Part shown: piece after piece, positions 33,249 to 40,650 of the stretch | How the letters are laid out: every line of letters begins with the position of its first letter | Numbering within the stretch: position 1 is the first letter of the stretch | Source: Nocardia niigatensis NBRC 100131 | Lineage (GTDB): Bacteria > Actinomycetota > Actinomycetes > Mycobacteriales > Mycobacteriaceae | Reading direction: 5' to 3' | Assembly: GCF_000308655.1 (NCBI RefSeq) | Contig: NZ_BAGC01000108.1 | Coordinates: 1 to 64,000 of the forward strand | DNA: 64,000 nucleotides | Made by a program: the position numbers and the translations under genes | The notes under the pieces: generated by a model | What the model was told of the DNA's origin: nothing | Databases searched by the model: none | The model's input: only the letters and a program-made list of their open reading frames with translations

Positions 33249-34279
33249 GCACGGAGGCCGTGCCCACGACCCTGCGCGTGCTGGGCGGGGCCATGGACGC
33301 CTACAAGCGGGTGTTCGTGAGCGGGCCCGCCGCCGCGCTGCTGTCGCCGTCGAATCCGGTGCGCCACAGCGGGTTCGAGCTGACGACCGTGGTGGAGAAG
33401 CTGGAGTGGCCCGCGCCCGATGTGCTCGCGGTGACGCTGCGGGCCGCGGACGGCCAGGAGCTGCCGAGCTGGCGGCCCGGGGCGCATGTGGATGTGTTCC
33501 TGCCCTCCGGGCAGCAACGGCAGTACTCGCTGTGCGGGGATCCGCGGGATCGGAGGCGGTACCGGATCGCGGTGCGGTTGATTCCGGACGGCGAGGGCGG
33601 CTCGCGGGAGCTGCACGAGTCGCTGTGGGTCGGGGACCGCCTGCGAATTCGCGGGCCGCGCAATGCGTTCACGCTGGTGGACGCCCCGTCGTATCTGTTC
33701 CTCGCGGGCGGGATCGGGATCACCCCGATCCTGCCGATGGTGCGGGCGGCGGGGGCGCGCGGGCGACTCGTGTACGCGGGGCGGTCGCGGGAGACGATGC
33801 CGTTCCTGGACGAGCTGCCCGACGCGGACATCCGCCCCGATGACGAGGCCGGCCCGCCGGACGTGGCCGCCATCATCGCGAGCGCGGAACCCGGTGCGGC
33901 CGTGTACGTGTGCGGTCCGCCCGCCATGCTGGCGGCGGCGCAGCGCTGCCGATTCGAGCTGGATCCGACGGGATCGCTGCACACGGAACGGTTCTCGGCA
34001 GTGCCGGTGGTGGACGGGCGGCCCTTCGACCTCACCCTGGCGCGCAGCGGCCGCACGGTCCGGGTCGGCGCGGACGAGACGGCGCTGGCCGCGGTCCAGC
34101 GGGTGCTGCCCGATGTGAACTACTCCTGCCGCCAAGGCTTCTGCGGCACCTGCAAGGTCGGGGTCCGCGCGGGCGAGGTGGACCACCGCGACCGGCTGCT
34201 CACCGCGGCCGAGCGGGACGACCGGATGCTGCTCTGCGTGTCCCGCGCCTGCGGTGACGCGCTCGTGCTCGATCTCTGA
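33245..34279 (+). CDS. Phthalate-dioxygenase-reductase-type ferredoxin oxidoreductase
   Basis: The 344-residue protein has an FMN/FAD-binding beta-barrel (RQYSLCGDP), an NAD(P)H-binding domain (FLAGGIGITPILPM; YVCGPPAML) and a C-terminal plant-type [2Fe-2S] ferredoxin domain (CRQGFCGTC, then Cys in MLLCVS). It moves electrons from NAD(P)H to an oxygenase. ATG at 33245 overlaps the previous gene's stop, so translation is coupled. Its natural partner here is the PF10118 protein. The adjacent monooxygenase uses NADPH directly and needs no reductase. Confidence 0.92.
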   Translation: MSTEAVPTTLRVLGGAMDAYKRVFVSGPAAALLSPSNPVRHSGFELTTVVEKLEWPAPDVLAVTLRAADGQELPSWRPGAHVDVFLPSGQQRQYSLCGDPRDRRRYRIAVRLIPDGEGGSRELHESLWVGDRLRIRGPRNAFTLVDAPSYLFLAGGIGITPILPMVRAAGARGRLVYAGRSRETMPFLDELPDADIRPDDEAGPPDVAAIIASAEPGAAVYVCGPPAMLAAAQRCRFELDPTGSLHTERFSAVPVVDGRPFDLTLARSGRTVRVGADETALAAVQRVLPDVNYSCRQGFCGTCKVGVRAGEVDHRDRLLTAAERDDRMLLCVSRACGDALVLDL

Positions 34280-34293
34280 ACCGGGGAACACTC

Positions 34294-35793
34294 ATGTCGA
34301 TTGATACGGAAACAGCTGTGGCCGAAGCCGATTCGAATCCGGCCGAACACGTCGGGATCGCCGTCGTCGGTGCGGGATTCGGCGGGATCGGGCTGGCGAT
34401 CAAGCTGCGCGAGGCCGGGTTCGAGGATCTGGTTGTGCTGGAACGAGCCGAGGATCTGGGCGGGACCTGGCGAGCCAACACCTATCCCGGCTGCGCCTGC
34501 GACGTGCCCTCACAGCTCTACAGCTATTCGTTCGCGCCGAATCCGGACTGGTCGCGGACCTACGGGCGGCAGGAGGAGATCCTCGCGTATCTGCGCCGCG
34601 TCGCCGAGGACCACGATGTGGTGCGGCATATCCGGCTCGGCACGGAACTGCTGGACGCGCGCTGGGACGAGGAGCACTCGGTGTGGCGGGTCGAGACCAG
34701 CCGCGGTGCGCTCACCGCCGATGTCCTGATCTCCGCGGCGGGCATCTTCGCCGAGGCCAAATATCCCGAGCTGCCGGGACTGGATCGGTTCGCGGGCAAG
34801 GCCTTCCACTCGCTGCACTGGGATCACGGGCACGATCTGACCGGCGAGCGGGTGGCCGTGATCGGGACGGGCGCGTCGGCGGTACAGTTCGTGCCGGAGA
34901 TCCAGCCGGTGGTGGATCGGCTGCTGGTGTTCCAGCGGTCCGCGCCGTGGATCGTGCCGCGGATGGATCGGCCCACGCTGGGGCTGGAACGGACGCTGCT
35001 GCGGCGGATTCCACTCGCCCAGAAAGCGATCCGCGGCGGCTGGTACGCGGCCATCGAGGGCTTCGGCCTGATCTCCCTGGTGGACAAGCGGTTCCGGCAT
35101 CCGTACGAGGCGCTGGGCCGGTTGCAGCTGCTGCGGCAGGTGCGTGATCCGGCGCTGCGCAAGACCCTGACCCCGGACTACGTGATCGGGTGCAAGCGGG
35201 CCATCTTCTCCGATGCCTATCTGCCCGCTCTGGATCAGCCGAATGTCGAGGTCGTCACCGAGGGCATCGCGGAGGTGCGCCCGCACTCGATCGTGCTGCG
35301 CGACGGCACCGAGCACCCGGTCGACACCATCATCTTCGGCACCGGCTTCACCTCGATCCCGTCCGCGTATCACCGCTATATCGGGCGGCACGGCGAGTCC
35401 ATCGCCGACCTGTATCACCGTGCGCCGCAGAGCTATCTGGGCGCGGCCGTCGCCGGATTCCCCAACTTCTTCTGCACGCTCGGCCCGTTCGGCGCGGCCG
35501 GGAACCAATCGGCCGTCTACATGATCGAATCCCAGATCGCCTACATCGTGGACGCACTGAAGACCATGCGCGACAGGGGAATCGACCGTGTCGAGCTGCG
35601 TCCCGAGGTCCAGGACGACTTCCTCGACGAGATGGATCGCCGCAGCACCGACACGGTGTGGCTGACCGGCGGCTGCCAGAGCTACTACACCACCGCCGAC
35701 GGCCGCAATGCCGGCCTGTACCCCAACTGGAGCTTCGAATACCGCGGCCGCACCCGGCGATTCGACGCCGACTCCTACGAAATGAGCCGCTGA
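34294..35793 (+). CDS. Baeyer-Villiger-type flavin monooxygenase
   Basis: The 499-residue FAD/NADPH enzyme has Rossmann motifs GAGFGG and GTGASA and the intact type I fingerprint FAGKAFHSLHWD. GGTWRANTYPGCACDVPSQLY is the second typical motif. It is close to MymA-like and 4-hydroxyacetophenone-type monooxygenases that act on ketones, aldehydes or fatty acids. It starts 14 nt after the reductase gene and overlaps the dehydrogenase gene at TGATG. In the operon it could oxidise a ketone formed by the dehydrogenase. Confidence 0.92.
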   Translation: MSIDTETAVAEADSNPAEHVGIAVVGAGFGGIGLAIKLREAGFEDLVVLERAEDLGGTWRANTYPGCACDVPSQLYSYSFAPNPDWSRTYGRQEEILAYLRRVAEDHDVVRHIRLGTELLDARWDEEHSVWRVETSRGALTADVLISAAGIFAEAKYPELPGLDRFAGKAFHSLHWDHGHDLTGERVAVIGTGASAVQFVPEIQPVVDRLLVFQRSAPWIVPRMDRPTLGLERTLLRRIPLAQKAIRGGWYAAIEGFGLISLVDKRFRHPYEALGRLQLLRQVRDPALRKTLTPDYVIGCKRAIFSDAYLPALDQPNVEVVTEGIAEVRPHSIVLRDGTEHPVDTIIFGTGFTSIPSAYHRYIGRHGESIADLYHRAPQSYLGAAVAGFPNFFCTLGPFGAAGNQSAVYMIESQIAYIVDALKTMRDRGIDRVELRPEVQDDFLDEMDRRSTDTVWLTGGCQSYYTTADGRNAGLYPNWSFEYRGRTRRFDADSYEMSR

Positions 35794-36710
35794 TGTCCAC
35801 TCCGCGTCTGATCTCCACACCGCGCTGTCTTCCCAGCCCCGGTCCTTTCCGGCCCGAGGGGCGGGTCGCCCTGATCACCGGGGCCGGTCAGGGTATCGGG
35901 CGGGAACTCGCGTGGCTGCTGCACCGCCGGGGCGCCTCGGTCGCCCTTGTCGACGTCGACGCCCGGGCCGCCACCACACTGGCCTCCGCCCTGGGCGATC
36001 GGGCGCTGCCGGTGATCGCCGATGTCTCCGACCGAGACGCCATGGCCGAGGCGATTCCCCAGGTCGTGGCCTACTTCGGGCATCTGGACATCGTGGTGGC
36101 GAACGCGGGCGTGGTGCCGCCGCCGGCGACGCTGCGGACCATGGATCCCGCCGATTTCGATCGGGTCATCGGCATCAACCTGACCGGGGTGTTCAATACC
36201 GTGCACCCCGCGCTGGACCACATCATCTCCGCGCAGGGGCATGTCGAGGTCGTGTCCTCGTGTGCCGCTTTCGCTCCGGGGATGGGCGGTGCGCCGTACA
36301 TGATCAGCAAGGCGGCCGTCGAGCAGCTGGGCCGGGCGCTGCGGGTCGAGCTCGCAACGCACGGGGCGTCCGCGGGCATCGCCTATTTCGGGATCGTGGA
36401 CACCGAGATGACCCACGCGACCCTCGACCGGGACGAGCTCGGCCGCCGCATCGAGGCGCTGCTGCCGTGGCCGCTGAATACCCGCATCACCGCTGAGCAG
36501 GCCGCGCGCACCATCGCCGAAGCCATCGAACACCGGGCGCCGCAGGCGATCTCGCCGCTCACCTGGATGCCGTACTCGCTGCTGCGCGGCGTGATCAACA
36601 CCGTGCTCGATTCCCGGCTGGCCCGCGATCCGCGGGTGCACGCACTGCTGCGGGAGGTCGAGCGCCGCGGTCTCGAAAAACCGTCCTCACCTGTGAAAAT
36701 ACCCTCCTGA
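35793..36710 (+). CDS. Short-chain dehydrogenase/reductase
   Basis: The 305-residue classical SDR has TGAGQGIG (cofactor), NAG (in VVANAGVVPP), the catalytic Ser in VSSCAAF and YMISK (Tyr-x3-Lys). Asp after the second strand (ALVDVD) favours NAD. It likely interconverts an alcohol and a ketone. It is translationally coupled to the upstream monooxygenase by a one-base overlap (TGATG). Dehydrogenase plus Baeyer-Villiger enzyme would turn a secondary alcohol into an ester. Confidence 0.92.
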   Translation: MSTPRLISTPRCLPSPGPFRPEGRVALITGAGQGIGRELAWLLHRRGASVALVDVDARAATTLASALGDRALPVIADVSDRDAMAEAIPQVVAYFGHLDIVVANAGVVPPPATLRTMDPADFDRVIGINLTGVFNTVHPALDHIISAQGHVEVVSSCAAFAPGMGGAPYMISKAAVEQLGRALRVELATHGASAGIAYFGIVDTEMTHATLDRDELGRRIEALLPWPLNTRITAEQAARTIAEAIEHRAPQAISPLTWMPYSLLRGVINTVLDSRLARDPRVHALLREVERRGLEKPSSPVKIPS

Positions 36711-37090
36711 ACGACAGCTTCCGCTGAGGTCGATTCCACCGCAGGTCCGGGCAGTACAGGTCGAGCCAGACGCCGAGATCGATGGCGCGGTCGAGACCGA
36801 CCCGGACGTGCGGGTCCATCCGGACCGGATCCTCTTCCACGGCCCGCGGCAGTCACTCACGGTCGAGGAGGTGGAACAGCGCCGAATCATGTTCGGCCAA
36901 GCGCTCTTTCACATGCTGCTGCAGATTGGCGGCGTATCCGGGGTCCTGCGTGGACGGGTACGGCTCTTCACACGGTCCACGACCAACAAAGCTGAAGTAA
37001 TCGAGATTCATTGCTATGCAGTAGCTTTGATCATTGTCCAGCTCCGGAATCCCGAACCAGGAGCCGGTACACACCAACCTCAGCAGGCGC
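36711..37090 (-). pseudogene. Possible decayed gene with in-frame TGA (low confidence)
   Basis: Read leftward, a protein-like stretch (SWFGIPELDNDQSYCIAMN, then GRGPCEEPYPSTQDPGYAAN and ALFHLLDRE) meets TGA at 36853-36855. The same frame then continues with VRMDPHVRVGLDRAIDLGVW and LDLYCPDLRWN until it runs antisense into the dehydrogenase gene. The mix of residues looks less like a shadow frame than neighbouring ORFs, but I recognise no family and see no good start. It may be a gene remnant. Otherwise the stretch 36711-37183 holds nothing I can name. Confidence 0.3.
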
Positions 37091-37183
37091 CCGACCCCTC
37101 GATTGAGTAGGCACGGTGGGTTGTTCGGCGGACGCCCGGAACCAGCTGCCGTCCATTCGCTTCCCGGCAACACCCGCAGCTGG

Positions 37184-37593
37184 GTGTCCCGCCCGAGCAG
37201 GAAAACGTCCCGCTCGCACACCGCGCGTCTCGCGACCGTCGCCGCCGTCGCCTTGGCTTTCGGCGCGCTCACCACCACATCCTGGTCGCCGCGACCCCCG
37301 CGCACGCCTATGCCTACGACTGCCCCGGCGGCATGTTCTGCGGGTGGGACGGTCGCGGCGGCACCGGCAGACCGGTCGTGCAGACCGACAACGGCTGTTT
37401 CATCCACGACATCGGCAATGCCGGCGAAGGCGATCTGCTGACCTCCTATTGGAACCGCGCCGGCAAGCAGGTCACCCTCCTCAACTGGATGGGCGACCAC
37501 TGGGAGACCCTGGCGGTCATTCAGGACAGCGAGCGCGGCACGCTCCCGCCCCACGCCGACGACAAGACCGACGCGGTCCGCCGCTGCGACTGA
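37184..37593 (+). pseudogene. Small secreted Cys-rich protein (peptidase-inhibitor I36-like), frameshifted
   Basis: A signal peptide (SRSHTARLATVAAVALAFG) is encoded in one frame from GTG at 37184. Near 37275-37285 the useful frame shifts, giving ILVAATPAHAYA (cleavage site) and the mature domain DCPGGMFCGWDG...GCFIHDIGN...LLNWMGDHWETL, ending at 37593. The DCP..xxCxW pattern resembles small secreted proteins of the Streptomyces-type inhibitor I36 family. One base is gained or lost relative to a working gene, either a real mutation or a sequencing error. A GC hairpin at 37621-37639 follows. Confidence 0.6.
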
Positions 37594-37620
37594 CCGATCG
37601 ACCGCCCGGCCGGCAGCACC

Positions 37621-37639
37621 GCCCGCCGGTCAGGCGGGC
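37621..37639 (+). terminator. GC hairpin after the small secreted gene
   Basis: GCCCGCC, 5 nt, GGCGGGC form a perfect 7-bp stem 28 nt after the stop. There is no T tract. It could end the upstream transcript before the riboswitch promoter. Confidence 0.4.
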
Positions 37640-37799
37640 GCAGGCCGCAGGGAGGGGGCGCGACCTGCGCGAATCGGGCCGCGGCGCCGGGCCGCGTACC
37701 CGCTTCTCCGGAACCTTCGGCTATATTCGGCCTCGCAGCTGGTTCGCCGGAAGTGGAGTCGAGGAGCCCCTGATCCCACCGATGGCGTCGAAGCCCGGC

Positions 37800-38012
37800 G
37801 GCGCGTTCACGTGCCACACGGGTGAGAGGGAACCCGGTGGGAATCCGGGACTGTCCCGCAGCGGTGAGTGGGAACGACAGCCGTCATTCGCACTGGGCGC
37901 TCGAAGTGTGATGCCTGGGAAGCGACGGCCAGTAGGACCAGTCCCGGGCCCCGAGCCTTGGGGCCGACCCTTTTTTCGGGTCGATAGCCCACGAGTCCGA
38001 AGACCTGCCCGT
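37800..38012 (+). promoter_or_regulatory. Cobalamin riboswitch controlling metE
   Basis: The core reads GGTGAGAGGGAACCCGGTGG, GGGAATCCGGGACTGTCCCG, CAGCGGTGAG, and the B12-box-like AGTCCGAAGACCTGCC at 37994-38009, all in the order of the adenosyl/methylcobalamin aptamer. Between the core and the B12 box lie extra peripheral hairpins (GGCCCC/GGGGCC near 37948, and CGACCC/GGGTCG around a T7-type loop near 37970). It precedes metE by about 150 nt. Expected logic: cobalamin binding switches off the B12-independent enzyme. Confidence 0.93.
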
Positions 38013-38015
38013 TGT

Positions 38016-38036
38016 GCCGGATACGCCGTATCCGGC
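38016..38036 (+). promoter_or_regulatory. Expression-platform hairpin after the riboswitch
   Basis: GCCGGATAC, 3 nt, GTATCCGGC form a perfect 9-bp stem just after the B12 box and 130 nt before metE. No T tract follows, so Rho-dependent or translational control is more likely than intrinsic termination. Confidence 0.5.
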
Positions 38037-38165
38037 GGTCGTCGCCTCGTGGATTGGGCGGTACGCCGAGCGGGACCCGGACACGGGATCGATGCTTCGT
38101 GGGCTCCCGTCAGCGTGCGCTCGGTATGGGCGGCGGCCATCGGCTGCTGACCATGGAGTTCATCG

Positions 38166-40427
38166 ATGTTGAACCCGGACAACACTTTCACCGCCACGGT
38201 GCTCGGCTTGCCGCGCATCGGGCCCAACCGCGAGCTCAAGCGCGCGATCGAGTCGTATTGGGCGGGGCGGATCGACGCCGCCGGCCTGCACGACGTCGCC
38301 GCGGGGCTGCGTGCCGCACAGCTGCTGCGGGTGCGCGACGCCGGCCTGGATTCGATTCCGGTGGGGACGTTCTCGTATTACGACCAGGTGCTCGACACCG
38401 CGGTCCTGCTGGGCGCACTGCCCGAGCGGGTGCAGGGCATCGAGGACGAGCTGGACCGCTATTTCGCGGCCGCCCGCGGCAATGCCGAGGTCGCGCCGCT
38501 GGAGATGACCAAGTGGTTCGATACGAACTATCACTACCTGGTGCCGGAGCTCTCGGCGGCCACCCGGTTCTCGCTGCATCCGGACAAGCCGCTGGCCGAG
38601 CTGAAAGAGGCCCTGGCGCTGGGTGTTCCGGCCCGTCCGGTGGTGATCGGTCCGATCACCTTCCTGAAGCTGGCCAAATCGCTCGACGGCAGCGACCTGC
38701 TCGAACGTCTGCCCGATCTGCTGCCACTCTACGAGCAGCTGCTGGGCCTGCTGGCCGAGGCCGGCGCGCGGTGGGTACAGGTGGACGAGCCGTCGCTGGT
38801 CACCGACCTGACCGACACCGAACTGGCCGTGGTGCACACCGCGTACAAGCGGCTCGCCGAGCTGTCCGCGCGGCCATCGATCCTGGTCGCGTCCTACTTC
38901 GGCCGCCTCGGCGACGCCCTGCCGGTGCTGGCCCGGACCGGCATCGAGGGCATCGCGGTGGACCTGGCGGCCGGCGGTGACGCCGATGTCTCCGCCGCGG
39001 GCGCGCTGCGCGAAACCTTGGTCGTGGCAGGCATCGTGAACGGCTACAACGTCTGGCGCATCGACCCCGATACCGCGCTCCCACGCCTGCGTGGGCTGCG
39101 CGCGGCCGGGGCCACGGTGGCGGTGTCGAGCTCCTGCTCGCTGCTGCACTCGCCGTACAGCCTCGAGCCGGAAACCCGGCTGGAGCCCCGCCTGCGCAGC
39201 TGGCTGGCCTTCGGCGCGGAGAAGATCGCCGAGATCCGGCTGCTCGCGACCGCCCTGCACGAGGGACAGGACGCGGTCGCCGAGCAGCTGGAGATCGCGC
39301 GAACGGCCGTGCGGGACAGGCGATCCGACGCCCGGCTGCACAATGCGACGGTGCGGGCCCGCGTGGCCGGCGCGGCCGGCGCCACGCGCCGCGCCCCCGC
39401 CGACGAGCGGCGGGCACTCCAGCGGCAGCGACTGGACCTGCCGCTGCTGCCGACCACCACGATCGGCTCGTTCCCGCAGACCACGCAGATCCGGGCGGCG
39501 CGTGCCGAGCTGTCCCGCGGCACGATCGACCAGGCGGAGTACGACGCTCGGATGCGGTCCGAGATCGCCGAAGTCGTTGCGCTGCAGGAAGAGATCGGCC
39601 TGGACGTGCTGGTGCACGGCGAGCCGGAACGCAACGACATGGTGCAGTACTTCGCCGAACAGCTCGACGGGTTCGCCGCCACCACGAACGGCTGGGTGCA
39701 GTCCTACGGCACCCGCTGCGTCCGGCCCCCGATCCTGTTCGGCGATGTGGTGCGCCCGGCGGCCATGACGGTCCGCTGGAGCGCCTACGCGCAGTCCCTG
39801 ACCACGAAGCCGGTCAAGGGCATGCTCACGGGACCGGTCACCATCCTGGCGTGGTCGTACATCCGCGACGATCAGCCGCTCGCGGACACCGCACTTCAGA
39901 TCGCGCTGGCCATCCGCGACGAGACCGTGGATCTCGAAGCGGCGGGCATCGCCATCATCCAGGTCGACGAGCCCGCCCTGCGGGAACTCCTGCCCCTGCG
40001 CCGCGCCGATCAGGCTGCCTACCTGGAGTGGGCAGTGGACGCGTTCCGCCTGTCGACCTCCGGAGTCGCCGACACCACCCAGATCCACACCCACCTCTGC
40101 TACTCGGAGTTCGGCGAGATCATCGGCGCCATCGCGGGTTTGGACGCCGACGTCACCTCGATCGAGGCCGCCCGCTCACACATGGAGGTCCTCGACGACC
40201 TCAATGCCGCGGGCTTCGACCTGGGCGTGGGACCGGGCGTCTACGACATCCACTCGCCCCGCGTCCCGGCCACCGAAGAAATCCAGACATCGCTGGGCCT
40301 GGCATTGAAAGCCGTTCCCGCCGAACGCCTCTGGGTCAACCCGGACTGCGGCCTGAAAACGCGCCGCACAGCTGAGGTGACCGCCTCGCTGCGCAACCTG
40401 GTCGCAGCGGCGCGGGCATTGCGCTGA
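38166..40427 (+). CDS. metE: Cobalamin-independent methionine synthase
   Basis: MetE transfers methyl from 5-methyltetrahydropteroyltriglutamate to homocysteine in the cytosol. The 753-residue protein has two barrels: an N-terminal domain beginning LGLPRIGPNRELKRA and a catalytic C-terminal half from about residue 420 (TTTIGSFPQT). Zinc ligands lie in THLCYSE (His, Cys) and NPDCGLKTR (Cys). ATG at 38166 follows GGAG at 7 nt. It is under the cobalamin riboswitch upstream, so it is used when B12-dependent MetH is starved of cofactor. Confidence 0.97.
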   Translation: MLNPDNTFTATVLGLPRIGPNRELKRAIESYWAGRIDAAGLHDVAAGLRAAQLLRVRDAGLDSIPVGTFSYYDQVLDTAVLLGALPERVQGIEDELDRYFAAARGNAEVAPLEMTKWFDTNYHYLVPELSAATRFSLHPDKPLAELKEALALGVPARPVVIGPITFLKLAKSLDGSDLLERLPDLLPLYEQLLGLLAEAGARWVQVDEPSLVTDLTDTELAVVHTAYKRLAELSARPSILVASYFGRLGDALPVLARTGIEGIAVDLAAGGDADVSAAGALRETLVVAGIVNGYNVWRIDPDTALPRLRGLRAAGATVAVSSSCSLLHSPYSLEPETRLEPRLRSWLAFGAEKIAEIRLLATALHEGQDAVAEQLEIARTAVRDRRSDARLHNATVRARVAGAAGATRRAPADERRALQRQRLDLPLLPTTTIGSFPQTTQIRAARAELSRGTIDQAEYDARMRSEIAEVVALQEEIGLDVLVHGEPERNDMVQYFAEQLDGFAATTNGWVQSYGTRCVRPPILFGDVVRPAAMTVRWSAYAQSLTTKPVKGMLTGPVTILAWSYIRDDQPLADTALQIALAIRDETVDLEAAGIAIIQVDEPALRELLPLRRADQAAYLEWAVDAFRLSTSGVADTTQIHTHLCYSEFGEIIGAIAGLDADVTSIEAARSHMEVLDDLNAAGFDLGVGPGVYDIHSPRVPATEEIQTSLGLALKAVPAERLWVNPDCGLKTRRTAEVTASLRNLVAAARALR

Positions 40428-40434
40428 TCGCGCG

Positions 40435-40470
40435 CGCCGGGGCGCTCCGGGCCACGGGAGCGTCCCGGCG
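40435..40470 (+). terminator. GC-rich hairpin after metE
   Basis: Arms 40435-40448 and 40457-40470 pair over 14 bp with one G-T wobble around an 8-nt loop, beginning 8 nt after the metE stop. There is no T tract. Likely a factor-assisted terminator separating metE from prp. Confidence 0.6.
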
Positions 40471-40552
40471 TGATGTCCTCACCCGGCGGACAGCTGCCGC
40501 CGCGGCCGGCAAGCGGGGTTTCCGCAACTTTCACAGATTCACAGGTTCGAGT

Positions 40553-40574
40553 CCGCAAAAGTAGGCAATTGCGG
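40553..40574 (+). promoter_or_regulatory. Inverted repeat in the prp promoter region
   Basis: CCGCAA and TTGCGG, 10 nt apart, lie 77 nt before prpD. A further CCGCAA occurs at 40522, giving a direct repeat. The words resemble the TTGCAAA-type sites of RamB/PrpR regulators only loosely. No prpR-like gene is in the window. Confidence 0.4.
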
Positions 40575-40650
40575 GGTATTTCCGCCGAATACAGCACTCG
40601 GTAGCGTCCGAAATGTACCGGTGAAACCGACGTCTGGGAGGACCCCGACC

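Noticed and set aside
36853..36855. TGA read as selenocysteine in the leftward frame
   Set aside because: No selenoprotein family, no SECIS-like hairpin recognised after it, and selenocysteine machinery is not evident here. Gene decay is simpler.
37945..37977. GC stem followed by six T residues, looking like an intrinsic terminator
   Set aside because: It lies inside the cobalamin riboswitch, before the B12 box, and the T residues form the loop of a second short stem. It is better read as a peripheral aptamer hairpin.
38160..40094. 644-codon minus-strand frame opposite metE
   Set aside because: Shadow of metE: same length region, Gly/Arg/His/Gln-rich, no motif.
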